Origin: an uncultured Clostridia bacterium
Lineage (GTDB): Bacteria > Bacillota > Clostridia > TANB77 > CAG-508
Direction: 5' to 3'
NCBI GenBank assembly: GCA_947593355.1
Contig: CANQDO010000004.1
Span: 1-58,142, forward strand
Length of the DNA stretch: 58,142 nucleotides
Position numbers and translations under genes: made by a program. A model generated the notes under the pieces. That model made no database searches. It had not been told where the DNA came from and worked only from the letters and a program-made list of their open reading frames with translations. Shown piece by piece: positions 15,522 through 25,579 of the stretch (its first letter is position 1; each line of letters begins with the position of its first letter).

Positions 15522-16883
15522 CTATTTTAATATTTTTAGTGCATCTTCTATATTCCTAGCCCCTATTATATCTAATTTATACTTATCTTTCAATAGTTTT
15601 TTGTTATTTTCTGGAATTATACATTTTTTAAATCCTAATTTTTCTGCTTCCTTTAATCTTTTATCTATCATATTAACCGTTCTTATTTCGCCTGTTAAGC
15701 CTACTTCACCTATTGCAACTAAATCTTTTGGTATACTTATATTTCTATAACTTGATGCTACCGCTAAAATAATTCCCAAATCTATTGCAGGCTCTGCTAT
15801 TTTTATTCCACTTACTACATTTAAATATACATCTTGTGATGATAAATGTAATCCTCCCATTTTTTCTAGAACAGCCATAAGCAAAGTTAACCTATTATAA
15901 TCTATACCATTTGCCGTTCTTCTTGCCATTCCAAATATTGATGGCGTTGTTAATGCTTGAAATTCTACAAGTAGAGGTCTTGTTCCTTCCATACTTGCCA
16001 CTATAACTGACCCTGCTGGATCTCCTTCTCTTTCAGAAATAAGTATTGATGATGGGTTTGTAATTTCCACCATTCCTTCATTCTGCATTTCAAACATACC
16101 AACTTCATTGGTAGAACCAAATCTATTTTTTACACCCCTTAAAACTCTATATGAAAAATATCTTTCTCCTTCTAAATATAAAACCGTGTCTACCATGTGT
16201 TCCAAAACTCTTGGCCCTGCTATGTTTCCTTCCTTTGTAACATGTCCTATTATAATTGTGGTAATTCCTTGGGATTTACATATTTTCATTATTCTTGCTG
16301 TTATTTCTCTAACTTGACTTACTGTTCCTGGAGCAGAAGTTATTTCATCACTATACATAGTTTGAATTGAATCTATTATTACCAGTTTAGGATTTAGTTC
16401 AGATATTGATTCTGAAATAACATCTATATCTGTTTCTCCCAAAAACAAAATATCATCATTTTTTATATTTAATCTATCTGCTCTGATTTTTATTTGCTCT
16501 GCAGACTCCTCTCCAGACACATACAAAACCTTACCTTCACCGGGTATTTTATTGCAAATTTGAAGTATTAAAGTAGACTTACCTATACCTGGCTCTCCAC
16601 CTAAAAGTACTAGAGAACCTTTTACTATTCCACCACCTAAAACTCTATCTAATTCTCCTATTCCAGTTTGTATTCTTACTGCTTCTTTTCCTTCTACATC
16701 TGTTAAAACTCTTGGTTTATTAATTCTTTCCTTTTTATTTGCACTACCATATGTGCCACTTTCTTTAGCAATCTTTTCTTCATAAAAAGTATTCCATTCA
16801 TTACAAGCTGGGCACTTTCCTAGCCACTTTGCTGATTCATAGCCACAACTGCTACATACAAATACTGTTTTTGCCTTTGCCAT
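15522..16883 (-). CDS. radA: DNA repair protein RadA (Sms)
   Basis: 453 residues, normal length. The N-terminal C4 zinc finger (FVCSSCGY ... KCPACNEW) is followed by a RecA-like core with Walker A GGEPGIGKSTL (near residue 95), the RadA-specific KNRFG motif (VKNRFGST, near 252) and a Lon-protease-like C-terminal domain (SGIKIAEPAIDLGIILAVAS). RadA drives branch migration in homologous recombination. It sits directly upstream of disA. The ribosome site AAGGAAAA precedes the ATG. Confidence 0.96.
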   Translation of the reverse strand: MAKAKTVFVCSSCGYESAKWLGKCPACNEWNTFYEEKIAKESGTYGSANKKERINKPRVLTDVEGKEAVRIQTGIGELDRVLGGGIVKGSLVLLGGEPGIGKSTLILQICNKIPGEGKVLYVSGEESAEQIKIRADRLNIKNDDILFLGETDIDVISESISELNPKLVIIDSIQTMYSDEITSAPGTVSQVREITARIMKICKSQGITTIIIGHVTKEGNIAGPRVLEHMVDTVLYLEGERYFSYRVLRGVKNRFGSTNEVGMFEMQNEGMVEITNPSSILISEREGDPAGSVIVASMEGTRPLLVEFQALTTPSIFGMARRTANGIDYNRLTLLMAVLEKMGGLHLSSQDVYLNVVSGIKIAEPAIDLGIILAVASSYRNISIPKDLVAIGEVGLTGEIRTVNMIDKRLKEAEKLGFKKCIIPENNKKLLKDKYKLDIIGARNIEDALKILK

Positions 16884-16926
16884 ATCATTTTCCTTTCCTT
16901 TTCTTTTATGTATTATTATCTTATGT

Positions 16927-18861
16927 TTATTTTCCTTCTTTTAACATATTATATAATGTGATAACATACATTGCATGTGACCAACCTAAACCTATTACCC
17001 ATTTAGACTGCATTGTACTATTGTCTATTTGTTCTGCTAAAAGTCCGTGTTTTGTAGCTGTGTTTGTAACGAAATCTATACATTTTTGTGCTTCTTCTCT
17101 ATTTCCTACTCTTAAATAATATATTGCCATCCATAAAGTGGCTATTGGCCATGGATTTTTTCCTCCTAAATATGAATCATTTTCATACCTTAAGTATCCA
17201 CCTGTATATGTTCTTAATGTTAAATTTATTTTTTCTACTGTGTTTTTTATTTCTTTATCATTTAAGTCCATCATTTTAAATGGAACTACTGTGGCTAAAA
17301 CACTTACGTCTGAATAGTTATCTTTATTATTTCTTTTTAATGTTGCAGACTCTTTATCGCACAAATTTTCTAAACAATACTGTTTTATATCTTTAGCATA
17401 TTTCTGCATTTCATCTATTTTTTTATCTTTTTCTAATTTTCTATAAATTCTAGCCATATAATCAAATGCAGAATATATTGCAGACATTGAATATAAATGA
17501 ATACCTTCGTAATTTTCCCATAAATCATAGCTTTCATGTTTTGAGAAAAATTCTTCTTGTTTTTTATCTTTTAAATTATTTTTATCTTCGCCCTTTTCAT
17601 TATTTTTTCCATATACCACATTGTCTATATATTTTTTTAAGGCACCTATTGCTTTTTCACACATTTCCACCGTATCTTTTAAAAATTCTAAATTTCTTGT
17701 GCGAATATAGTGCTCATACACACCATATATTATACTTGCAGTTTCATCTATTTGATAACCCCAACAAGGCGCTAATTTACAATCTGTGTAAAAGCGTTGC
17801 TCCCACATACCATTATTACTCTGTGTATTTTTACTAAATACTTTATAGAACTTCTCTACCTCTTCATTCATATTAAGAAGTTCTAAGGCTCTATTTATAA
17901 ATACAGCATCTCTTGGCCAACAGTAAGAATATCTTCCACTTTTATCTTTTTTTTCATCAACTTCTAATGCAGCAGATATTCCACCAGTTTTACTATTTAA
18001 TAATAATGGAAATAATAAAATACTTCTTGCATATATTCTCTTCATATCTTCTGTTATTTCTTCTATATTTGAATCATCTAATAATCTAAGCCCATCATGC
18101 TCTTTTACATACTTTCTCCAATACTTTTTCGTTTGTTCTAATTCAGTATTTACATTCATTTTCCTTATTTTATTAACATCTTTCTCTATATCATCAAATC
18201 TAAAAAATCTATCTCTGTTGCTGTTTATGTATATAAATAATTCAAATTCTTTTGTTTGACCTGGCTCAAATTTTCCTAAATCAAAGCTAACTGCCGAATC
18301 ACTTTGCATTGCTACAAAATCTTTATCTTCTAAAACTCCGCTTTTTATTTCTTGCTCACTATTGTTTAATTTATATGATAATATTGGTGTTTTAGAAAAT
18401 ATGCAAAATGTGTAGTTATGACTATATTGCATAAATATATTATCATCTATTTTTGTTCCAACCATATTGTTAAAACTTGAAAGTAATTTTGAATACACTA
18501 AAAAATTAATATTTAAATCTATTGAATTGTTATTTGTAAATATATATTTTTTTATTATTACATCTTGCTTTACAGATACAAAATCTGTTTGCAAAATGTC
18601 TAGTTTGAAGTAAGTATTCTCTATTTTAGTATTTAATACATTTGTATTTTCTGAATAATATTGATCATATATATTATTGATATCATCATGAAGATATATG
18701 TTATTAGAATCATTAACTTTTACTCCTGTATAAAAAGTGTCTACAAATTGTCTACAATCTCTAGTTGGGTAAAATAATCTTAAAAGTTCGCCTTTTTTAC
18801 TAAAGCTTATAACTATATCATCATTTCCTATTATTGCTTCATTTAAATACTTATTATTCAT
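16927..18861 (-). CDS. Glycoside hydrolase family 15 protein (glucoamylase-like)
   Basis: 644 residues. A beta-sandwich N-terminal domain (about 1-260) leads to an (alpha/alpha)6 catalytic domain. GH15 landmarks: YSYCWPRDAVF (substrate binding), GYQIDETASIIYG (likely general acid Glu), GLLAEQID (likely general base Glu) and GLGWSHAMY near the end. There is no signal peptide, so it should act in the cytoplasm on alpha-glucans or glycogen-like oligosaccharides. The ATGA overlap with the stop of the beta-CASP gene indicates translational coupling. A highly charged insert (about 455-475) lies between two helices. Exact substrate unknown. Confidence 0.9.
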   Translation of the reverse strand: MNNKYLNEAIIGNDDIVISFSKKGELLRLFYPTRDCRQFVDTFYTGVKVNDSNNIYLHDDINNIYDQYYSENTNVLNTKIENTYFKLDILQTDFVSVKQDVIIKKYIFTNNNSIDLNINFLVYSKLLSSFNNMVGTKIDDNIFMQYSHNYTFCIFSKTPILSYKLNNSEQEIKSGVLEDKDFVAMQSDSAVSFDLGKFEPGQTKEFELFIYINSNRDRFFRFDDIEKDVNKIRKMNVNTELEQTKKYWRKYVKEHDGLRLLDDSNIEEITEDMKRIYARSILLFPLLLNSKTGGISAALEVDEKKDKSGRYSYCWPRDAVFINRALELLNMNEEVEKFYKVFSKNTQSNNGMWEQRFYTDCKLAPCWGYQIDETASIIYGVYEHYIRTRNLEFLKDTVEMCEKAIGALKKYIDNVVYGKNNEKGEDKNNLKDKKQEEFFSKHESYDLWENYEGIHLYSMSAIYSAFDYMARIYRKLEKDKKIDEMQKYAKDIKQYCLENLCDKESATLKRNNKDNYSDVSVLATVVPFKMMDLNDKEIKNTVEKINLTLRTYTGGYLRYENDSYLGGKNPWPIATLWMAIYYLRVGNREEAQKCIDFVTNTATKHGLLAEQIDNSTMQSKWVIGLGWSHAMYVITLYNMLKEGK

Positions 18862-20519
18862 TTGTTAGATTCCTCCACGATTTTTACAATTTGTTGTTCT
18901 AATTCTTTAATTCTATTGTTTAACATTACAATTTTATCGTCCCTAACATCCTCGCCTAACATTTCTTCTTGTACTATTGTAGACATATCTTCTAATTCTT
19001 CTTTTAAAGTTTGAATTCTTCCTAATACTTCTAATCTTATATATCGCTCTTCTCTTGCTTTTGCTTCTTTTATTCTTCCTAATCTATTTACTTGTTCTTC
19101 TAGCTCATATTGTTCACCATATTCTGGTATTATTACTGGAATTCCTGTTGAACCTTGGATTTTTTGTTTTAATATTATTTGACCTTCTGGCTCGCCATGT
19201 ACTAAAAATATTGTTTTTGGCTTAGTTATAAACGAATATACAAAATTCATAAGCCATTCTTGATCTGCGTGCCCTGAATAGCCTTCTATATATTCTATTC
19301 TAGCATTTACTGAAAGCTCATCGCCAAATATTTTTACTGTTTTAGCACCATCTACAATTTTTCTACCTAAAGTTCCTGGAGCTTGGTAGCCAACAAATAA
19401 TATTGTACTATTAGGATCCCAAATATGATGTTTTAAATGATGTTTTATTCTTCCTACTTCGCACATTCCACTTGCAGATATTATTATTGATGGCTCGTTA
19501 CTTGCGTTTAATGCTCTAGATTCATCTGCTGTTCTTGTAAATTCTAAGCCTCTAAATTCAAGTGGATTATCTCCACTATTTATTAATGCTTGTGTTTCTT
19601 CATCAAATAAATCTTGATTCTCTTTAAATATTTCTGTTGCAGAAATTGCAAGAGGACTATCTACATATACCTTTGTTTGCATTACTTTTTCGTATTTTTT
19701 ATTAAACTCTTCATCATGTTTTTTATCTTTTAATGAATTTATTTCATATAAAATTTCTTGTGTTCTTCCTACTGCAAATGACGGTATAACTACTGTTCCA
19801 CCTTTTTCCAATGTTTCATATACAATGTCCAAAAAGATTTCAGCTTTATTTTCATTTTTCATATGTAATCTACCGCCATATGTTGATTCCATTACTAAAT
19901 AATCTGCGTCATCTATCATTGTTGGTGAAGATAAAAGTGGTATATCATTATTTCCTAAATCACCTGTAAATACTGCCTTTGTTCTTTTTCCATTTTCATC
20001 TGCCCAAACTTCTATTATACTTGAACCTAACATATGCCCTGCATCATTAAAACGAACATGTATATTCTCGTCTATATCTACTATTTCATCATATTTCACT
20101 GGTTCAAATATTTCCAAAGATTTTATTGCTTCTTCAGCAGTATATAACGGTGGTATTGGATCTAAACCTTTACGTATTCTTTTTTTGTTTTTCCATTGAA
20201 TTTCCATCTCTTGAATGTGCCCACTATCTGGTAGCATTATTGAACATAAGTCACATGTAGCTTTTGTTGCATAAATTTTTCCTCTAAAACCTTCATTATA
20301 TAATTTAGGAATTCTCCCTGAATGGTCTATATGTGCATGAGTAAGTAACATGAAGTCTATTTCATTTACGTCAAATGCAAATGGAGCTGAATTTTCCCAT
20401 TCATCTTCTGCCTCTCCTTGATACATACCACAGTCTACAATAAATTTCTTACCTGAAGCCTCTACTAAAAAGTTAGAGCCTGTTACAGTTTTAGTTGCAC
20501 CTAAAAAAGTAATTTTCAT
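18858..20519 (-). CDS. Metallo-beta-lactamase / beta-CASP ribonuclease-like protein
   Basis: 553 residues. Metal-binding motifs of the MBL fold are complete: LLTHAHIDHSGRIP (near residue 60), NDAGHMLGSS (near 158) and GDLG. The beta-CASP cap has ESTYGGR, a SGMCEVGRIKHHL segment, and the C-terminal SGHADQEWL and LVHGEPEGQ. This matches the CPSF73-like exonuclease/endoribonuclease group rather than RNase J, which is longer and differently ordered. A C-terminal tail of about 90 residues is charged and probably coiled coil. It is translationally coupled to the GH15 gene by a 4-bp overlap. Likely role: RNA processing or decay. Confidence 0.9.
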   Translation of the reverse strand: MKITFLGATKTVTGSNFLVEASGKKFIVDCGMYQGEAEDEWENSAPFAFDVNEIDFMLLTHAHIDHSGRIPKLYNEGFRGKIYATKATCDLCSIMLPDSGHIQEMEIQWKNKKRIRKGLDPIPPLYTAEEAIKSLEIFEPVKYDEIVDIDENIHVRFNDAGHMLGSSIIEVWADENGKRTKAVFTGDLGNNDIPLLSSPTMIDDADYLVMESTYGGRLHMKNENKAEIFLDIVYETLEKGGTVVIPSFAVGRTQEILYEINSLKDKKHDEEFNKKYEKVMQTKVYVDSPLAISATEIFKENQDLFDEETQALINSGDNPLEFRGLEFTRTADESRALNASNEPSIIISASGMCEVGRIKHHLKHHIWDPNSTILFVGYQAPGTLGRKIVDGAKTVKIFGDELSVNARIEYIEGYSGHADQEWLMNFVYSFITKPKTIFLVHGEPEGQIILKQKIQGSTGIPVIIPEYGEQYELEEQVNRLGRIKEAKAREERYIRLEVLGRIQTLKEELEDMSTIVQEEMLGEDVRDDKIVMLNNRIKELEQQIVKIVEESNK

Positions 20520-20566
20520 AATTTACATTTTCCTTTCTTTACGTTCTTATCTAAATTCTTCTAACT

Positions 20567-22210
20567 TTATCTAATCCATAATTTTATTTTTTTCTTTAGC
20601 TTGACTATCAATTCTGTTTCTTTTTTTATTTCTATTTGTACTGTTTTATCATGTATATTGCCATCATACATTTCAATTAGTAATATCCCTTCATCATATC
20701 TTAAAACTATTATTATATTCTGCAATTTCATTATTCTTGACTCAATTATATTTTTTAATATTTCATTGTTTGTATTTTCATCTTCACTAAATTTTGTCAG
20801 TAACTTCATTTCGCAAGCTTTTTTTATAATAAGTTTTTCAGTTTCCTCTAGCTCTAGCTCATATATTTTAGTTTCTTGCACTTTTTCTGGTAGCAATTTA
20901 AAATATCTTAATTCATATATTAGTTTTTCTATTTCTTCTCTTTTACTTGCTTTTTCTATTCTTACTTTAAAGCACTTTAAAAATATTCTTTTTAATTCTG
21001 CTAATTTTTCTCTTTCATTTTTTACTTTATTTTGTTTTTCTTTGTCTAATTTTAAATCTTCATAAAAATTTATTTTTTTAACAATTTCTTCTTTCTTTAT
21101 TAAAAACTCTTTCGGTTCTATTAATTTGTTCAATTTTTTTATTTTTTCTAATAACTCATTTCTTTGCTTTTCAAGCATTATACCTAAATGGCTTACACTA
21201 AAAATTTTATCTTTATTTTCTAACTTTTTATTTCTTTCCTCATATTCTTTTCTTAAAGCTAATTCGTCATTTAACAATTTGTCTATTTTCTTAATCTCTT
21301 TATTTATATTTTTTTTCTTTTCAGAAATTTCTTCTAAAAAAATTTTATTATTTTGCATTTTTTCTAATTTATCTTTTTCAGCCAAATAATTTTTTATAAC
21401 TATTTCTTTATATTCTAGATTTTTATTAGCATATATAACAATAATATTTTTTAAAAATATTTTCCAAAACTCTAAATACAACTCTTCTCCAAATTCTTCT
21501 TTTAACTTCTCTTGCATTTCTTCTATGTAGTCTATCTCTTCCTCATCTTTAGTTTCATTTACAGTTAGTCCAAAACTATTGTTATATTTACTTCTTAATA
21601 TCTCATTATTAGGTATATATTCTTCGTCATCACTTTCTTTAACATCATCTAATATTTCGTCCATAAATTCATTTTTATATAATATAAGTAAAATTTGGAA
21701 TATTATATTATAATTTACATTTTCCATGTCTTTTAAAGGTGTGTCCCATGACCAACCGTTAAAGTCTCTTATGGTTTCTACTTGATTCATTCTATTTCCT
21801 TGAATAAGCATCTCTTTTAAAGGCTTTTCTATTAGTTCATATTTTTCATCAAATTCTATCTCTTTTTGCGATAATTCTATTATTGCCTCTAGTAAAACAT
21901 TTTCATTTTGTAATACTTTTATTGCACCACTTTCTTTATTTATAGTGTATATTTTTTTGTCTGTATTTCTTATAAATTCAATAGAATTACACTTTTCATC
22001 AATTATTCGTATTACTTTTTTCAAGAACTCTTTTTTAGTACATACATTAATTTTTACTGTCATATAATCTTCATATGCATTTTCTATTTTATAAAACATA
22101 CTTAATAAAAGATTTTTTACATCTTCTGAAAAGTTTTTATTTTCTAGAATTCTTTCTAAAACATTATTATAATCTTTTAAATTTATTTTTGAAAAGATAT
22201 CTTTTGACAT
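20567..22210 (-). CDS. Unknown 547-residue coiled-coil protein
   Basis: 547 residues, very rich in Lys, Glu and Ile. The N-terminal half is mixed and includes the aromatic motif FNGWSWDTPLKDM near residue 150. Residues about 270-410 form long heptad-like coiled coils (KKKNINKEIKKIDKLLNDEL and similar). A C-terminal beta-rich stretch follows (about 490-547, IIIVLRYDEGILLIEMYDG). No membrane helix, signal or nucleotide-binding loop is visible. It lies 46 bp after ftsK and 47 bp before the beta-CASP gene, so it probably shares their operon. The ribosome site GAGAGGTA precedes the ATG. I do not recognise a family. Confidence 0.75.
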   Translation of the reverse strand: MSKDIFSKINLKDYNNVLERILENKNFSEDVKNLLLSMFYKIENAYEDYMTVKINVCTKKEFLKKVIRIIDEKCNSIEFIRNTDKKIYTINKESGAIKVLQNENVLLEAIIELSQKEIEFDEKYELIEKPLKEMLIQGNRMNQVETIRDFNGWSWDTPLKDMENVNYNIIFQILLILYKNEFMDEILDDVKESDDEEYIPNNEILRSKYNNSFGLTVNETKDEEEIDYIEEMQEKLKEEFGEELYLEFWKIFLKNIIVIYANKNLEYKEIVIKNYLAEKDKLEKMQNNKIFLEEISEKKKNINKEIKKIDKLLNDELALRKEYEERNKKLENKDKIFSVSHLGIMLEKQRNELLEKIKKLNKLIEPKEFLIKKEEIVKKINFYEDLKLDKEKQNKVKNEREKLAELKRIFLKCFKVRIEKASKREEIEKLIYELRYFKLLPEKVQETKIYELELEETEKLIIKKACEMKLLTKFSEDENTNNEILKNIIESRIMKLQNIIIVLRYDEGILLIEMYDGNIHDKTVQIEIKKETELIVKLKKKIKLWIR

Positions 22211-22256
22211 TATTACCTCTCTTTTTCTTAAGTTTTATTTTCCTTGCAAATTAGTT

Positions 22257-24767
22257 TTATGATTCTTCTGGTGTAGATGGAGTTGTTGCCATTTTTAACT
22301 CTGCTAATCTTTCTTTTGTAAGTAGTACCTCTCTTGGCTTACTTCCTTGATACCCTGAAATAACTCCTCTTTCTTCCATTTGGTCTATTATTCTTCCAGC
22401 TCTTGCGTACCCCACTTTAAATCTTCTTTGTATAAATGATGTTGATGCCTGTCCTGTTTCAACTACAACATCTATTGCTTCCATCAATAATGGATCTGTA
22501 TCATCCCCATCTTCTGCTTCGCTATCCATTTCTTTATCTGTTTTACTTGAATTTTCTATACTATCTATAATATCTTCACTATATTTTGCCTCTCCATTTG
22601 CTTTTAAGAAATCTACTATTTTCTCAACTTCTGAATCTGATACAAATGCACCTTGTATTCTTACTGGTTTTGGTGCGCCTGATGGATAGAATAACATATC
22701 TCCTTTTCCAAGTAATTTTTCAGCTCCTACCATATCTAATATTGTTCTTGAATCTACTTGTGATGATACTGCAAATGCTATTCTTGAAGGTATATTCGCT
22801 TTAATTATACCTGTAATAACATCAACAGATGGCCTTTGTGTTGCTATTACTAAATGCATTCCTGCTGCTCTTGCTTTTTGTGCTAACCTACATATTGAAT
22901 CTTCTACATCTTTTGAGGCTACCATCATTAAATCAGCAAGCTCATCTATAATAATTACTATATGTGGTAGTTTTCCTATTCCACCTTCGCTTTCTATTTC
23001 CTGGTTATAACCCTTTAAATCTCTAACACCTTTTTGTGCAAATGTATTATACCTATTTTCCATTTCCTGAACAGCCCATGCTAAAGCTCCAGCTGCTTTT
23101 TTAGGGTCTGTTACAACTGGAATAAGTAAGTGTGGTATTCCATTATACACTGAAAGTTCAACTATTTTAGGGTCTACCATAAGCAATTTTACTTCACTTG
23201 GCTTTGCTTTATATATTATGCTTGAAATTAAAGTATTTATGCAAACACTCTTTCCAGAACCTGTTGCACCTGCAATTAAAACGTGAGGCATTTTTGCTAT
23301 ATCTGCAACAACTTCTTTTCCGGCTACATCTTTTCCAAGTCCAAACGCTAATTTAGATTTATGATTTCTAAATTCATCTGTATCTATAATATCTCTAAAA
23401 TGAACAATTTCATTTTCTTTATTTGGTATTTCTATACCAACTGCTTGCTTTCCAGGTATTGGTGCTTCTATTCTTATACTTTCAGCAGCTAAATTTAATG
23501 CAATATCATCTGCTAAATTTGCTATTTTGCTTACTCTTACACCTTCTGCTGGTTTTAATTCATACCTTGTTATTGCAGGTCCTATTGAAACGTTTTCAAC
23601 CTTTGCAGAAACTCCAAAACTATATAATGTTTTTTGAAGTTTAGTTGCTGTATCTGTAACTGTTTTCTTTCCACCTTTTAGTTCTCTTTTTTCACCCTGA
23701 CTTAATATTTCTATTGGTGGATATTCATAATTCTCATTTTCCTCTTCAACAGTCATAGTATGCTCTAAATTTAGAACTTCTTTTACTTTTTCTTCCTTAA
23801 CTTCTTGTTCCTGTTTAAATAAATTTGCTTCAATTTCATTTGGTGAAGAAGCTTTGTTTTCCATGCCTATTGGATTTAAATCGTCTGCATCATGATTATA
23901 TTTCTTTAATCCACTTTTTTCATCCAAGCCATTTAGATTTATAGTTATTTGGTCTTCATCTATTTCTAACGCTTTTCTTCTTTCTTCCTCTTTTTCACGA
24001 AGTCTACGCTCTCTAGCAGTTTCTTTCTTTTCTGGAACTATTTCTTGCTCTTCTATATCCCTTATTGTACTTCCTCTTAATCTTCTTGCATCTCTTGCAT
24101 ATCTTTCATCATTTTCATATCTATCATCTCGTATATATTTCTCCCCTTTTTGATATCTTTCATCTCTATCGTTTCTTGCCTCTTGCTTCAACGCTCTTCT
24201 TTCTTCTCTTCTTTCCTCTTTTTTTTCTACCATACTATCAATAATTCTAGCAATAATTTCTGAAGGTTTTATTGCAAACATAAATACTAAAATTATAATT
24301 GCAACACCTAAACTTAATATTATTGTTCCTAATGTTCCAAGTAGATTAATTAGTGGAGTAGCAATTACTGTTCCTATTATTCCTCCACCTATATCTCTTG
24401 CCCCATAATAATAGGCCTGATCCATTATTTTTCCAAAATCACCAGACATTGATATAGTACCTGCTGAAATTTGAAATACACTCATAATTACAGCTATGCA
24501 AATTAAAAAAACACCATACTGCAATAACTTAGTATATAAATAATCCTTTTTATCATAAGCCAAATATATTGCTATTGCAAAAGTTCCTATTGGTATAATG
24601 TACTTTATAATTCCCATTATTCCACCTAACATTGGACTTAAAGTTTCTCCTAAAAATCCTGATTTTGTATATATTAAAATAGCAAGTAAAAGGCTTGCAA
24701 TTATCATTCCAACAACTGCAATATCTATACTTACTTTTGGTTGTTTCTTTCTACCTCTTTTTGCCAT
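22257..24767 (-). CDS. ftsK: FtsK/SpoIIIE DNA translocase
   Basis: 836 residues. An N-terminal module with four membrane helices (about 15-175) is followed by a charged, Arg/Glu-rich linker (190-370, with [20 protein letters not shown]) and the motor: Walker [15 protein letters not shown] and Walker [15 protein letters not shown]. The C-terminal gamma winged helix ([22 protein letters not shown]) reads chromosome orientation sequences. It pumps chromosomal DNA through the septum in division or into the forespore; with sigK nearby either role is plausible. A second FtsK-type gene may exist elsewhere. The ribosome site GAAGGGA precedes the ATG. Confidence 0.95.
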   Translation of the reverse strand: MAKRGRKKQPKVSIDIAVVGMIIASLLLAILIYTKSGFLGETLSPMLGGIMGIIKYIIPIGTFAIAIYLAYDKKDYLYTKLLQYGVFLICIAVIMSVFQISAGTISMSGDFGKIMDQAYYYGARDIGGGIIGTVIATPLINLLGTLGTIILSLGVAIIILVFMFAIKPSEIIARIIDSMVEKKEERREERRALKQEARNDRDERYQKGEKYIRDDRYENDERYARDARRLRGSTIRDIEEQEIVPEKKETARERRLREKEEERRKALEIDEDQITINLNGLDEKSGLKKYNHDADDLNPIGMENKASSPNEIEANLFKQEQEVKEEKVKEVLNLEHTMTVEEENENYEYPPIEILSQGEKRELKGGKKTVTDTATKLQKTLYSFGVSAKVENVSIGPAITRYELKPAEGVRVSKIANLADDIALNLAAESIRIEAPIPGKQAVGIEIPNKENEIVHFRDIIDTDEFRNHKSKLAFGLGKDVAGKEVVADIAKMPHVLIAGATGSGKSVCINTLISSIIYKAKPSEVKLLMVDPKIVELSVYNGIPHLLIPVVTDPKKAAGALAWAVQEMENRYNTFAQKGVRDLKGYNQEIESEGGIGKLPHIVIIIDELADLMMVASKDVEDSICRLAQKARAAGMHLVIATQRPSVDVITGIIKANIPSRIAFAVSSQVDSRTILDMVGAEKLLGKGDMLFYPSGAPKPVRIQGAFVSDSEVEKIVDFLKANGEAKYSEDIIDSIENSSKTDKEMDSEAEDGDDTDPLLMEAIDVVVETGQASTSFIQRRFKVGYARAGRIIDQMEERGVISGYQGSKPREVLLTKERLAELKMATTPSTPEES

Positions 24768-24915
24768 TTATTCGTCATTCCCTTCTTATTATTTTTCAAT
24801 GCTAATTTTGCTCTTTAATTTTATCATTACCATTTTTTAATTGCAACAAAAATATTGAAAAAATATTATACATTTTCAATATCTGGTTAGAATTTAAATT
24901 TACTTTTATATATAA

Positions 24916-25078
24916 CAAAATATTAATATATTATTTATTTAGTAACATTTTGTGGGGACCAGCAAATTATAGCTTGTAAAAAAATTATTTTGCAAAACTT
25001 GTTTTGCATAAATGATTTTTTTCTACAAGCTATTATGTAGCTTAAGAGTTACTAAATAAATAATATATTAATATTTTG
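24916..25078. repeat. 163-bp nested inverted repeat with perfect 31-bp arms
   Basis: The outer arms, 24916-24946 and 25048-25078, are exact reverse complements over 31 bp. Inside, a second pair built on ATAGCTTGTA (24969-24978) and TACAAGCTAT (25023-25032) continues through A/T runs, with TTTTGCAAAA near the centre. The whole piece could fold into one long hairpin. It may be a MITE-like insertion or a structured transcript. It contains no gene. Confidence 0.9.
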
Positions 25079-25096
25079 CCTTATAACCTATGGAAC

Positions 25097-25131
25097 ATAA
25101 AAAAAGAGAATTAAAATTACTTTTAATTCTC
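25097..25131 (-). terminator. Terminator of the coiled-coil gene after rsmD
   Basis: Stem GAGAATTAAAA (25106-25116) with TTTTAATTCTC (25121-25131), a 4-base loop, and seven or more Ts on the minus strand. It sits directly after the stop at 25140. Confidence 0.92.
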
Positions 25132-25139
25132 CGTTTATA

Positions 25140-25577
25140 TTATTTTAATTCTTTTCTATTATTTTGAATTATTTGTAAAGCATTTTCTAATGATGTTTCT
25201 ATATCTTGTAAAATGCTATCTGCATAGTCCTTAGTTCCTTTTGATATTTCCCTTGACATTTCATTAGCCGTTTCTATTATTTCTGCTTTCTGCTCATATG
25301 CCTTTCTTGTTATTTCATGTTCGTCTATCATAGAAATAATTCTATTTTCAGCCTCTTTTACTATATCATCAGCCTCTTTTTGAGCCTCAACTAATATACG
25401 TTGTCTTTCTTCTTTAACCCACTTTGCTTGTTTAAGCTCATCTGGCAATTTTATTCTTATTTCTTTAATAATTTCTAAAACTTCTTCTTTATCAACTACA
25501 CTTTTTGATGAAAAAGGTAGTGACTTACTATTTTCTAACATTTCCTCTATTGTTTCTAATAATGTAAATATTTCCAT
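25140..25577 (-). CDS. Coiled-coil protein resembling ATP synthase b/E-type stalk subunits
   Basis: 145 residues, almost entirely helical. Residues 45-130 are rich in Ala, Glu and Lys with the Ala spacing of stalk proteins (RILVEAQKEADDIVKEAENRI). No membrane segment is present. Genes of this kind follow rsmD in several Clostridia and are often labelled as ATPase-like, but no ATP synthase gene is near and a true F- or V-ATPase role is unlikely. The start overlaps the end of rsmD's context: its ribosome site GAAAGGGG lies inside the rsmD C-terminus, 2 bp separating stop from start. Co-transcription with rsmD is likely. Confidence 0.75.
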   Translation of the reverse strand: MEIFTLLETIEEMLENSKSLPFSSKSVVDKEEVLEIIKEIRIKLPDELKQAKWVKEERQRILVEAQKEADDIVKEAENRIISMIDEHEITRKAYEQKAEIIETANEMSREISKGTKDYADSILQDIETSLENALQIIQNNRKELK

Positions 25578-25579
25578 GA

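Larger units (their letters stand above)
24768..25139. other. Gene-free 372-bp stretch with nested inverted repeats
   Basis: No open frame of credible length is present. From left to right it holds the ftsK upstream region with a 10-bp inverted repeat (ATATTGAAAA 24852-24861, TTTTCAATAT 24873-24882), the large 163-bp nested inverted repeat, and the terminator of the coiled-coil gene that ends at 25140. Confidence 0.8.

Noticed and set aside
24916..25078. Known riboswitch or rRNA-like structure
   Set aside because: It is a simple, very AT-rich mirror repeat without any recognised aptamer core.
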